From: Liolophura sinensis
Taxonomy: Eukaryota; Mollusca; Polyplacophora; Chitonida; Chitonidae
Reading direction: 5' to 3'
DNA length: 64,000 bases
Assembly (NCBI RefSeq): GCF_032854445.1
Contig: NC_088301.1
Span: forward strand, 44,263,116 to 44,327,115
A program made the translations under genes and the position numbers. Shown one piece after another: positions 36,176-48,400 of the stretch. Each line of letters starts with the position of its first letter. Position 1 is the first letter of the stretch. Under the pieces are notes generated by a model. It searched no databases. It saw only the letters and a program-made list of their open reading frames with translations, and had not been told where the DNA came from.

Positions 36176-37130
36176 CATTTACTGTATTACGACCTACTTT
36201 CAGACCAACTTGACCAATCACCGCAGATTTAAAATAATAATAAAAAAAATTGACTGGCCATATACATAACAAAATAGTGATGAAGAGAGAGGAAGGTATT
36301 GCCTACTTCAAAACTGAACAAGTGAACCCATTTGGCGGATGAGGAAATTTAACAACTGGATATGGTAATATTAATGACTAACTTCTTTCTCTATGTTACC
36401 TGTGCTGCCTGACTAAAATGGCTCCATTTTTGGCATGAGAGGTCAGTTTATTTCAAAAGTCGTCAGGAGCTCTAAAGTTTTTGATGCCACTTGTGCAATG
36501 TCAACTTTGCCCTTGGCTTTGTGCATGGATATCTCGCGCCACTGACTATGCAAGTCCTGCCATTAGTTTGTGTAATGATCCTTCTAAATCTGAACGTTAA
36601 TTAAGAACAAACCATTAAAGTGGCCTATTACAAAAACTCAGTTACGTGCATGTTTATATTAATATTGGTATATGTTCATATTGGTTTATGTTCATACTGG
36701 TTTGTTGTAAAACTATCTGATTTCGGCTCACTTTTATACATGATTTACTCCACGTAGGATAAAAACATCTTTCATTTTCGTTATCCCGGATGCCATATAA
36801 TGGTGATACATCTGGTTAACGAGGGTCTCATGTTGGGTCGTTAAGCTATTTGCTCCACCCAATTTGACAACATTCAACCAGATATATCTCTGTTTCTGTC
36901 GTTCTTATCAGGCATGGTCCATGTTAGCGCTTATAAGGACACGCTCTGGGCGTTTATGGGCTAGATTTGTAGAGTTTATATATCATGTAAGTTTATGAGG
37001 TGTTTAACCAGAGAGAGTGCATGGAGCAATTCGTATGTATACTTAACCTATACAGAGAATACAAACTGACTCCCGTATACAACTCACCGTATGGAATGTC
37101 TACCAATTACATGTATGTGCACTGTATGAC

Positions 37131-37134
<4 letters not shown>

Positions 37135-37206
<72 letters not shown>

Positions 37207-37225
37207 GTGTGTGTGTGTGTGTGCG
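37135..37225. repeat. (AT)n plus (GT)n microsatellite
   Basis: About 65 bases of pure TA alternation are followed by TGTG repeats. The apparent open frames across it on both strands are repeats of Tyr/Ile codons and are not genes. Confidence 0.95.
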
Positions 37226-39671
37226 TGTATTCATATTTTTTTCTCTGTGTGCAGTGGTGTAGCGTATAAATGAACGAACTGACGAGTTTTCGGGGTATGC
37301 GCCCTTCTGCTGGTTGTTCATATTTTTGCAAGTAAAGGTTACTAAAACTACGTAAAAATAAATATCGTAATAAGCTACATAATACCGCGCATATCGGATT
37401 CGGGCAGACACTTTCTTTCAACTTAAAGAGTTTCTGACAACGGTTTAGTTGTAGTATCATGTCAATCATGCACGATGCCCGGTTGAACTTAAGCAGAAGT
37501 CGTAAATGGGTAAAACAAAATAAACTGAAACCGAGGCATATTGTGAAAACAACAGATCTCCATATCATAAGAATTTGTGCTCAACAATTAAGAATACATT
37601 TTACAATGAAGCTAGGAATGATGCATGCGAGTTCATGTCAAAGTTAAATCTATTACAAGACATAGCCCCCTTTAAACATAGATGCATCACAGATGAGCAT
37701 CTACTTTATGTAACCGCTTTCACTTTAACATTTGGGCTTCCATCTTGTATACAAATTAACCCGTTTCCACCATAGTGTGCTGAATGCACTGATGGTCATA
37801 CCATGCTTTAATATGTAATACCATGCTTTATATATATATATATATTATATATATATCATCACTTACCATGACTCCCGTACCAGAGGACATAGCTTCTGCC
37901 TCACAACACGTCATACAACTTCTTTAAAGTCTTGACTGCCTCTTCCCACCAGGTGGATGTATTAAACAGTGCTTAACACAACCACTGAAACAGCATACAG
38001 TCAACAGCTTAAATATCCTGTTATTGGAATTGCTCTTGTGTGCTATCCGTTATCTTCTGCATAGCCACTCTCCTTAACTTAGTGCATGTCACCTATCCTT
38101 TCGTCTAACATACAACGTATACAGTATATCACAACGACTGGAAATGCCTTTACTGCAGATGCTTGATTAAGTAGCGGCTGAAAGTGGGTTCATCCAGGGC
38201 AAGATGGTTTGTATCGGTATGCCTACTATGTATACGTGCGCCTGCACTCAAGCAGAGACGGTAATTCTTGGAAGAAAGTGATGCAACCACGTCTGCGCAG
38301 CCTAAACACTCCCGTTTTGATACCGTTGCACCATGCGTGTATACACTTGGCGAACTTCTTTGGTGTAGCTATCAACTGCTAAAAGGCTGTCCTATTGCTC
38401 GGGAACGACTCAACTTAATACCTTGTTTGAACGTTGACGTTTTTTATACATACAGACCTCCCTGGCTATCACATGCGATGTCGACCCACGAAAACCCGTC
38501 TTAAATCAAATCTGCTGATGTCATGAACTCGAGCTCGGGCTATATTGATCCCCTTAAAGTTTGCCGACTTCGACACACATCCACTTGTAGGAGGATGTCG
38601 TTAGCAAGTGCGACCGCATTCCTCTCCGAACAGAAGACGGACCCGCTGGAAACGTTTAGGCTACATATTAGGTTTGGGGCAAGTTTCTGGATAAAGTTTC
38701 AAATTGATTTCAATCCTGGGTTTCTATAGATTAAACCTACACACAGGCATGTCTGCATCAGGTAAAACTATATGTAGGGCCTATAATATAGAAGACACAG
38801 AACAATTTACAGCTTAGCAAACCTTATCAGTCGACCTTCGGCACATAGCTCGCTGTAAGAGCAATTAATGATGAGTCTGGAAATTTTTTCTTTTGTTTTA
38901 TGAAAAACTCTTTACAATACATTTTGACCCCGTTAAGGTTCCACATGTGGTTAACGTTTATTTACTCTAGATCTCAATACATACAAACGTGTACACCGGC
39001 GAAATGAACATCCAAGGGATTTTCTTCTTTGCAATTTACCAAAATACGGAAGTTATCAGTCATGTGAGAGAGGACTGATATATACAGGACTGAACGTCTG
39101 TTAGCCTACCATTTCATTACTTTTGTAAGTTCAGTTGTAATTTCACCGAATTTTATGTACCTGACATCATATTTATTAGGAAGGTTAGAAAATTTTAATA
39201 AAATTATCTTAACATTTCATCATTTAAGATCTCATTTAAGTAAAAATAAAATTGGAAAGAAAAAACGAGAAGGTACATGACCTCACAATAGCCTATATGT
39301 TATCAGTGGTAATTTAAGTCCCAGACTTTAACACGAATGTGTGTGTGGTCACGTCGTTTAGACGCGCTTTAGACATCAAGGGAAACAACTTCGCATATAT
39401 GTGTGAGTTTTTCCACCGCTAGATGTCGCAGCGGAAAACTTTGGCAGGAAGAATTTCGTCTGCTTGAGAAAAGAGTTAACAGTGTAAATTACGGCATTTA
39501 CCGGATATTCTTATCACATACTTATGTAGGTAGTAATTTATTTCCTTTGCATGTGAAAAAATCCAAAATGACCATCCTCTTGGCAGATGAAGGGAAATTG
39601 TCCATCGTAACTAGATTTAACAACAACAACAACAAATGTATACTAGGGGGTCTATGGCTTTGGCTCAGACA

Positions 39672-40219
39672 TAGCCCCAAAAGACTCCAACCCCTTTTCT
39701 TATACTGACCTAGCGTTGTTGGAGTATGGACGTTTACAGTGTTAAGTTCACACACAACGAAGTTCCAGGCCAATTATCTATCTTATCGAACAAGTCTCGT
39801 GCAAATAAGACACCAACTCGTTTAAGAATAGATGTTTTATAGCCATGAAGGCTTCCACGGCAAGCGCTCCTTGGCCGTGGCTGCGGCCCCCATCTTCCTA
39901 CTGCTCAACTATGAAGCACGACCTGCGCGTAGGCCTACATGTAGCTGCTCGACATGACAACCACGGCCGAGGAGCATGTACTGTGAAAGCCTTCATGGCC
40001 ACAATAAATCTGTTCTAAAGTGAGTAGGGACATATGATGGTGGTGCAGTGGATGCAGAAAGCAAGTCTTTAGGTTGCTGTCTTTTATTTGACAAGACTTG
40101 TTTGATAACAAAGAGAATCGGCCTGGATCTTCATCGAGTATGAAATTAATACTGTTAGTGTCGAGACTCCAACGGCGCTAGGAGAGTATAAGAAAAGGAG
40201 TTGGAGTGTTTCGGGGCTA
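39672..40219. mobile_element. 548-bp foldback element with ~250-bp inverted arms
   Basis: The termini read TAGCCCCAAAAGACTCCAA and its reverse-complement partner TTGGAGTGTTTCGGGGCTA. Further paired blocks are CCTTTTCTTATACT, CCAGGCCRATT, CAAACAAGTCTTGT-like and GCCATGAAGGCTTYCAC, running almost to the centre near 39,930. Arm identity looks like roughly 75 percent. It has no coding capacity. It lies 950 bp upstream of the C1orf74-like start. Confidence 0.75.
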
Positions 40220-41174
40220 GTTCAGATACAGATGACAGAGCACCGTCAGGACTTTGTCACAGTGATAATGGCGTGACTATCGGCACAGGTCTTTAGAGAA
40301 ATCAAGAAATAGTGGGAGTAACAAAGCTGTCATGGAACAAACTCTTAAAGTAGTGTGTTTACAGGGGCCTGATCCAGGGCAGTTTTGATTTAATTTGAAC
40401 CCGTGAAAAGGGATTGGGAGTCACAAGTTTGAGATCACAAAGGTTTGGGACCCGGTATGGGCATTCTGGCATAACGGACGCAATTTTTGTATGACTTGCA
40501 CAGTGGAGAAACTCAGATCAGGCCCTGGCTGTGTTGTAACTAAGTTGCTGAATGGCTACCTATTATTCAGCAAACTAAATTTCTAATTCTTCCCTCCTTA
40601 TTTGTCAGTCAAGTTCTGGCATTTTTCCTGCATGATTAAAAAAAAATAAATAAATAACACATTTTTTTTAACTTATGGATCTAGAGAGTCTTTGTAATGC
40701 AAATAAGCAAACATGCCTCTCTTTTGACATGCTTTGCAGCAAGCTTGCCCTAAAACCAGCAGAGTTTTGTGTTTTGTCAAACTATCTCTAAAGCCAATTT
40801 AACTGACCATCCTATCGATAATCTACTGCACAGTGACAGATACTGGGATTGAGAACGTAACTATAATCTTATTATCCCATTATACCCTGTCCTGTGAGCA
40901 CTCTTTTTGACATTTTGGAATGTTTTTTTTTAATTCATATTGAGGTCAAATTTTCTGTTGAAGTTTCTCTTTTTTCACACTTTCATTTGTCAACTAGTTT
41001 GTAGACAATGTAGTATACATACTAAAATGTTATGGTATGTATATTATTTAATCAACCACTTACTCATATGCAATTAATGAAATTGTGAATTTCTGGATAT
41101 GTTTATCTTGGTAACATCTTTATTTTGGAGTGTTTTATTTTATTTGTAGAGATTTCCCTACTTGACAGACCAGT

Positions 41175-42017
41175 ATGAAGTCAAAGAATTTCAGCGATGT
41201 TTTTGGCCAATGGCAACAGATTATTCATGCTTGTTTGGGAAGAAAAATGAGTCACAAAGTGTCAAATATTGCCCTTGATATACTTTGTGTTGATATTGGT
41301 CTAAAACCAGGCTTTTTGTTTGACTATGGATCACTATCGGTTGAACAAATGGGACACCTCCTGCAGTCTTTGAACAAAGAAAATTTGACATCTAGCAAAA
41401 ACCTATATGCCATTTGTGTGGACTCTGATGTCATTGTAGTAAATACACAGTGTCTGGAACAATATTTGAATTTTGTTAAGACACATGGATCTTTCATAGA
41501 TGTGAGTGCTAAACATCAGTTACCGTGCCTTGCTGACGAAAGCAAGGGTCAGATTATACCTAGTTTAATAACAGTAGATGTGATATGTACAGACTTGAGG
41601 GCCAGTGTAATTGCTGGCAGGTCTTATATGGCACACATTCTGTCAGCAGCCAATGTGTCAACAATATATGGACTTCTGTTGGGCTACCCTGTGATATATT
41701 GGTATGAACAGTCAGACAATGAAGACATAGGCCAATGCCTCTCCATGGAACCTTTGAGAAACTTTAAATTATGGGGCAGTATACCACCTAATACATGGAA
41801 TCCAGTCACATCACAGTCTGATCATAGCAAGGGACACCATTCTGCAGGCAAACATCTTATATATTCATTTACTGTCCCAGAGCGTTTCGTGGATTACGCA
41901 AGAAGTAAGATTGATGACTGGATGAGAACGCTTTGCAATTTGAGTTCCTGTAAAGAAGTTTTTACGGACATACACTGCTCACAAGATATTATAACAGAAC
42001 CAGTTGTTGTTTTGTAA
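41175..42017 (+). CDS. UPF0739 / C1orf74-like protein
   Basis: One uninterrupted 280-residue frame starts at ATG 41,175 and ends at TAA, with AATAAA 24 bases later (42,041-42,046). The family (DUF4504) is widespread in animals and has no established biochemical role. Features that led to the call are the length (human about 270), an uninterrupted coding exon, an N-terminal DIGLKPGFLFDYG segment, a mid-protein VDVICTDLRASVIAG and a GLLLGYPVIYWY segment followed by LSMEPLRNF. No signal peptide or membrane segment is evident. An AG acceptor-like TTTATTTGTAG at 41,140-41,150 suggests a non-coding upstream exon. The identification rests on recalled motifs. It is a real gene with high likelihood, but the family name is less certain. 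Confidence 0.75.
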   Translation: MKSKNFSDVFGQWQQIIHACLGRKMSHKVSNIALDILCVDIGLKPGFLFDYGSLSVEQMGHLLQSLNKENLTSSKNLYAICVDSDVIVVNTQCLEQYLNFVKTHGSFIDVSAKHQLPCLADESKGQIIPSLITVDVICTDLRASVIAGRSYMAHILSAANVSTIYGLLLGYPVIYWYEQSDNEDIGQCLSMEPLRNFKLWGSIPPNTWNPVTSQSDHSKGHHSAGKHLIYSFTVPERFVDYARSKIDDWMRTLCNLSSCKEVFTDIHCSQDIITEPVVVL

Positions 42018-42461
42018 CCATGACACGAGCTAATTTCCTAAATAAAATACTTCTTTTGGGGTATTAAGTGTTGTTTCGGTTCTTGCAGATGAACATTATA
42101 TAAGTTGTACGAAGACAATACTCAGTTTAAAGATGCCTTGCTATTTTCTACTTAGTTGTGGCGATTGGTACGTGTTGAAGCATTAGTTTTCTTTGAGTGT
42201 CAACAGTTTTCCAGCATTTCCCTTTAAATGGTAAAATCTTGACCTGTAGTGAAGAAAATCAACATCATACCCCAAAATACAGGTGCAGTAACAGTAAATT
42301 GTAGATTTATTTTGTGTCATATCCTGGGCGCTGGTGATCGAATAACAACAGAGATAAGGTAATTATGAAAGGTGGTTTCTTACCCCATCAAAAGTTTTTG
42401 ATCGCAGGTCTTGCATTCATGTAAGGCAAAGTATTACGAGGGGAAGTTCAGTCTTTGATGG

Positions 42462-42690
42462 GGCCTCCGTGTCCTTGCACGGCTCAGTGACACAGGAGCT
42501 GCTCAACAGTGTGGTTGCTACGAGTTAAAGTACCTGGTGGCTCCCTCTGGGTTGTACGTGGGAAGGTCTTCCAGCAACCTGTAGATTGTTGAAGATCTTC
42601 TCTGGAGCAATACTCGGATTCCTCCTATCATTGTGGTATAAATGAAATAGTGTTCAGTATGGTATAAAATACCAATCAAATAAATAAATC
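42462..42690 (+). mobile_element. SINE (first family) with short target-site duplication
   Basis: The plus-strand head is GGGGCCTCCGTGTCCTTGCA, then TGTGGTTGCTACGAGTTAAA, GTGGGAAGGTCTTCCAGCAA and tail CAATCAAATAAATAAATC. TCTTTGATG occurs just before it and again just after the tail region. It is moderately diverged. Confidence 0.82.
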
Positions 42691-43835
42691 AAATATACAA
42701 ACCAATCTTTGATGCCCTGTGTGCATATTACTGCAAGTTACAAAGTTCAGATCATGGCCTTACATATATTTGAATCCGCGTGACTGTAAATGTTAATGAT
42801 GGTACTTCAAAAAGTGATGAGTTGACCATTCATGACGTAGACCATTGTGTATTTAGAATCAAAGTTAAGGTAAATATGGTTGTGCGCTTCTGTAAAGAAC
42901 AATAAAATAATGGATGGTCTGTCGTACATGCCCTCCATGTGTGTTAATTACAGTAAATTAGAAATTGCAAGACTTTCACATCTCTTGTGTGTAAAGTTAT
43001 GCATGTTTCGGTCTCCTGCAGGCGAACTCTTTGGTTGCCTTGCCATCAACTAATAGCTGCTACGTATAGTCAGGTACACCTTTGTTCAGAGCCCTCTTTA
43101 AATCCACCGATTTCATCTTGGGCAGCATTTTGCAACAGAAAAAGGTTAGATAATTTATTTTTCAGCTCCAGTGAACTTGGCATCTTCCAAGGATGACTAC
43201 ATGAATGTATACAACAACTGATTGTGAGGGAGAAGGTATGACGGCAGCACTTGAACCTCGTGTCGTTTTAAATTCAAAGCCAATGGTTTCTCGCACAACG
43301 GTGGGTAAAACCCGGGACTAATAAAACAATTATGTTATTCCCAGATAGGACAAATGTGAAAACTGTAATACTAGAAAACCTAATGCAAAATGTTGTAGCT
43401 GTCATAACGTAATGGATGCCCGATATCATGCATTTCCTTACAATATATGGGTTAGTTCGAGATAGAAAGTCAGGCCCATAGGGCTTCTCTGAAAATGTTG
43501 AAAGAATGTCTGTAACTCTACTTAATATAGGAAAAGTCACTTTTGGGTACTCGAATAACTCCGTGTTTAAAGTTATACAGAAGAAAAGGTTAAACATTGA
43601 TGAGTTTCATTCTTGACTGTATGCCTGATAGTCAAACTAGAAAATTATAGTTTCATGTACAAAAAACTAAACATGAAGAAAATCTCAGGCGGCGGACCAT
43701 TCATAAATATGTCCATGAAAATATTGATTTTTCTGGACCTTTTTCATCCAAGTATAAAAATGGACGTGAAACAATGGGTGGCACGTCACATGAGTTTTTT
43801 TTCCCACTGTATACACACAGACTACTGGACAATGC

Positions 43836-43838
<3 letters not shown>

Positions 43839-43917
<79 letters not shown>
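43839..43917. repeat. (AT)n microsatellite
   Basis: About 79 bases of TA alternation interrupted once by TATGTATA. The open frame reading through it is an artefact of the repeat. Confidence 0.95.
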
Positions 43918-43919
<2 letters not shown>

Positions 43920-44273
43920 GCATTAGTTAGATCGTGTGTGTTGTGTGACGTCTATATCTTGAGATGTGTTGTTATGGGCCTGGGGAATATTAATAAGTAT
44001 GTAACCCAATGTTTAATTTTTAAATTGACCTGTTTTTCTACAGTGCTTTAAATGGTTTTTTGCATCTGCCATATTCTTCTTGATAGTGCTTTTATTATTT
44101 GCTGACTATATCCATGAACCTGGATTGTGTTTCCTGTCATGCACGCCAACTCGAAAAGAGAGAGTTTCCATACTGACATTGTATTTTATCGTTTCTTGTA
44201 TGCCAACACACCGAAAGGCCATGATATATATCTCGTCCTGTAGCATTAGTTAGATCGTGTGTGTTGTGTGACG
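43916..44273. repeat. Pair of identical 35-bp direct repeats, 288 bp apart
   Basis: TGTAGCATTAGTTAGATCG followed by TGTGTGTTGTGTGACG occurs at 43,916-43,950 and 44,239-44,273 with no mismatch. The intervening 288 bases show no terminal inverted repeats or coding frame. The first copy abuts the (AT)n run. Confidence 0.9.
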
Positions 44274-45199
44274 ATTTCAATCAACGACACAAATTATTCC
44301 TGCAAAAACTAGTGTGTCAAGGACACTCCACCAACCACCTTCATTATAAGTTTCTTAAATTTTACAGTGAGAGCAGTTCTGTTGTACGCATTACTGTGTC
44401 TAATTCCGCTTAATCCGACTCAAGGGTCTATATATTTATGCTTTTAAATAATATCGCCACGTGGGATTTATGAGCTATTGCAATGTAAACGCTACTGAAA
44501 GACATTTTTGAGCATCGACAGCTTATATATGCACTAACGTATATGGTACAAGATTGGGGTACCCAATTTACCTGGAACGTTCCTTGATTCTTTCCATTAT
44601 CATTGAAATTCGATGACCGCTTTTCTTTGCATAAATCCGTCCTAACTTCTTACTTAATGTACTTTCTTAGTTATTTGGTGGTTTGTGTTATACATTGTTG
44701 TGTAAATTGGTCTTGCATGTGATTGTTGACACAGAACGTTTATTTTGCTTGACGGCTGGTGCACGACTACTCGGTATCTGTTTTGACGAATGGTTTCTCC
44801 TTACAGAATCCAAATTTGAGGACGTCGTCTATGTTTGGCATATATGTTTTAATCCAGAAAGGGGGCGCTATTGTGAAGCGGGATCCTGATTCATTGTTAC
44901 GTCAAAAATGATAGTAGCGCATCGTCTACATTGTAACAATGTATCAGTTTCTAGCGTAACATCGTTCTGGCTTTCTTGCGACGTCATAATGATCAGCTGG
45001 GGAATGATCGTTCAAACTCAATGAAATGGAGTCAAGGTCTTATGAATGAGTCCAACACATCCGATGTCCCACCACCTCTGCTCGAGAAAAAGTTACATTT
45101 CATGCGATTCCCGGTGAATGACGTCTCAGAAAGATTGAACATGTGTAACCAATGTGTGGGACATCCGGTTGACGGATTTGCAACAATATGATTGGTCAA

Positions 45200-45423
45200 T
45201 TGTGCGTTCTTGATTGACAGTTCAGAAAGGTCTATTGTCGGGCGTTTGACAACAATACGCCACCGCCATAATAGCCACGCCCAGCGTCAGCACAGCACCC
45301 TTGATTGACAACAGAAGAGCGTTTACAATGTTTAACCAATCAAATAGCTCCCTGACGTCACGTGACACCTGGACGTTGCTACGTTAACGTAACAATGGGT
45401 GCAGACAATGGCCGAGCTGACTG
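45200..45423 (+). promoter_or_regulatory. Candidate promoter of the membrane pseudokinase gene
   Basis: Upstream of the start codon lie a full cAMP-response palindrome TGACGTCA (45,353-45,360) overlapping an E-box CACGTG (45,359-45,364), a CCAAT box (45,336-45,340), a PBX/MEIS-type decamer TGATTGACAG (45,211-45,220) and a near copy TGATTGACAA (45,302-45,311). The clustering is seen directly; regulation by these factors is inference. Confidence 0.45.
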
Positions 45424-48400
45424 ATGGCATATAAACTCTCGCCGCCACGACTATTTATATTTGCTTTAGCAGTCATACTCTCCATCTCCCTTTTCGATAG
45501 AGTGTCTGATTGGTAAGTCACTAACAATAGGGATACCTTGTGGTAAAACTGCTACTCTTTTGTGGAGTAAACCTCCTTTTCTCCCAGTTTTTACTGTGTT
45601 ACAGGATCTTGACGTGAGCTTGTACATGTATGATATCCTGTGTAATGACATCGCGCGATACTGTAAAATATAAATGGATTATATGTCTTATATGTTTCTT
45701 TTTGTGTTGTTGAACATTGCCTTGAGGGAATTAAGGAAAATATGTCATGATATGAAATCTTTCAGTTTCCATTCCACGTTGTTCTGGTTTGGCACTTTTG
45801 AGAAAGCTGATTATTCTGTAACAAGTATATTACGCGATATCATCAAGTAGTTAGGTCTCTTTGGCTGTCAGTTATCATTATTTTGTGATTTACTTCAGCT
45901 ATTTTCTGTTTACTTGTTTGTATGATACTAGGGAAAGCCTTGTGGAATAGAACTTCATGTCATGCAAAAAGAGCTGCTGAACTAGACTTGTGTTCAGATG
46001 CACAGCATGTCAAAAAGAAACTTGCCTTTATTTAACATTTTATCGGTATATCCAATGCTTTTGTATCTGTGTGCCTTAATCAGACATAGATTATTTTGGT
46101 TAATTAATAATAGTTGTTATATTGGTTTACCTGTACTTTTCTATAGGCTGGAATCTGTATGATCTAATTGTTGATATGTTATATGAAAATAATTATTTGC
46201 TATACATGCTAACAAGTCCTATCTTGTGCATTGGTATGGCCCCTCGTATATTTACAGTATAACTCGATACCTTATGGATAATGCTGTTTGCGCTGGATTC
46301 AGTTGCTCCGATAACTATATATGAATAAAGTATTAGTATTACATATATCAGTGGTTATAAATTGGCTATTTCCCATCCTCTACTTAGCAAAGCAAAAACA
46401 GGACATTTAAATGTCCAAAAGTGAAAACAAAATTTTGTATTTATGTTTTTCAGGAGAATTCATAAATGTTCACAAAAAATTCTGTATGCTGCATACACTC
46501 TGAAATAAAACACTTTAAAACCGTCACACTTCACATCTGTGAATATACGGTAATCGCTCATGTTTTAATTTTAACGTCATGATGCAGGTGCCAAGACAGG
46601 AAAGAGGAGAGGCCTTTTCGATGGCCAGCTACCTTGGGGGGTCCTCAGGCACCCCAGAAGTCTGAGAGTCTCGTGTGCACCGGAATCCAAGCTGTCTATG
46701 AGACACGTTATAAAGTTTGCCCAGATGACACTCCCGGGTTCTCTGAATGGTTGGCCTTCTTAAGGTATAGCTATGACAGGTGTGTACTCCAACTGAAGAC
46801 AGGGGCACGTTCAAACAGATATGACGAGGCTATACTAAATTCTGTTTCGACATGCTTTCTAGCAGAGAAAACGTCGGTATTGAGCTATTCTTTTGTTCTC
46901 TATGCATGAACTACTATGTACGGGACATGCCCCAGACCCTCTAGGTAGGCAATAAAAGTGATGATATTTGTAGAACTGCAGAGGATGCTTACATGTCACA
47001 GGGCTGGTAGTGAATTATTTCGAACATTACACAATATGGATTCAAACATTAGTCTTACTATGGTCAGTCTTCATCGATGAAGTTGGATATATGCATCATG
47101 CAACACAGATGAAATGCCTAAGTACATTGAATGCGTCGCGGACCTTGATAAATCAAAGTCGATGCCATTGTTCTGTGTTCAGTCATGTGATTGGGTTTAA
47201 TATGGTAATATGATGTTTTACAACTCCATGAAGCCGGTGTTATGACTAATGATTGCTGCCACAGCACCGTTATTTTACATAGGCCTATATATTGTGCTCG
47301 TTATTCAAATGAAACACACGTATCTTTAGCATATATTCCAATTTAAAGTTCTACCCATTGAGGACATGCTTTCATATAGGGAGCGGAGAAAAATGTTAAT
47401 ATGCACTAGTAGGTATAACATATAATGCACAGTGTGGTTATATATGTCTTTATACAAAATTGTATTTATGTATACATATAGATGTATAACCAAACTCAAT
47501 CCAGTTCAGTGATTTATATACATTTTATAAATGTATTTTAATTTTTGGGGTTTAATTTATTTGCTAGTTGGTTTATTTATTTGGTTGTTGGTTTATTTTT
47601 TGATTAGTGTTTTACGTCGCACTAAGAATATTTCACTTATACTACGACGTCGAGCATTATGGTGGTTGTAGTTTAATGTCCTTAACGGAATATTTTTTAT
47701 GTCATAATTTATTTAATGAATTTCAGAGGTCAATCGGCAGAAAGCCAACATAGCCTCATTTGCCAGCTCGGGGAAGGTACCTATGAGATTCTGACTCTTC
47801 GCAAGACCGCAGCTAAGATCAGTCTTTGGTTGGAGGCCGTTCCAGAAATGGCGACATCAGCCTTTGATAGGATGCACCAGTTGGTGGGGCGAAAACCGTC
47901 GGACTCGTGCCTTTACGATGACTGCGCAGCTGCATCAAGACTGGAAGATTCACTGATCGGGCTGTACGATAATATTTGGGACGACGAAGAGTTCGTTGAT
48001 TTCGATGAACCCTGCAATTGTGGTGTCTCCGAAGACAACGGTAGGTTAAATATTTTAAACTGTATGCCTACGTACCTACTCATGATGGAACAAATAATTT
48101 ATGGCTTAATTATTGTCTGTATAGAACTTGCTTTTCGTGATAAAAGTATTGCTTACCAAACAGAAAGAGAATGTGTGCATGTTACAAATTCTTCATTTTC
48201 GTGAGTGTAAGGTTTGACGAATGTGGTTTATATGAGTATAATTACGTACATTATATATACAATTGTAAGCAGTTAAGATGACAGGGTGGCCCAGTAGACT
48301 AATGTGAATGACACAAACCTTATGGTGTATTGCAGACAACATGGACAAGGTCATGATCTACACGATACTCGGGTGTGTTGTCTGTTTGTTGTTGGCAGGT

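Larger units (their letters stand above)
31861..41174. other. Gene-poor stretch, possible unseen ninjurin-B 5' exon
   Basis: I recognise no conserved coding exon. It holds a SINE (32,577-32,833), an (AT)n/(GT)n microsatellite (37,135-37,225), a weak hammerhead-like core (36,140-36,167), a 548-bp foldback element (39,672-40,219) and an intron acceptor TTTTATTTGTAG just before the C1orf74-like start. The 5' exon of ninjurin B must lie somewhere here. Confidence 0.55.
42691..45199. other. Intergenic stretch with AT microsatellite and 35-bp direct repeats
   Basis: I see no convincing coding exon. It contains an (AT)n run at 43,839-43,917 and two identical 35-base direct repeats (43,916-43,950 and 44,239-44,273). 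A stretch at 44,640-44,760 shows only faint similarity to the region around the ninjurin-A first exon. Confidence 0.55.

Noticed and set aside
37000-37568. Open frames of about 90-150 codons on both strands
   Set aside because: They are created by (AT)n and (GT)n repeats and have no conserved sequence outside the repeat.
38268-38729. Two plus-strand frames of about 70-80 codons
   Set aside because: No recognisable domain, splice partners or conserved motif. Base composition resembles surrounding intergenic DNA.
44640-44790. Possible relic of a third ninjurin first exon
   Set aside because: It shows only patchy similarity (about 65 percent by eye over short blocks) to the ninjurin-A first-exon region. 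It has no usable frame and no matching main exon nearby.
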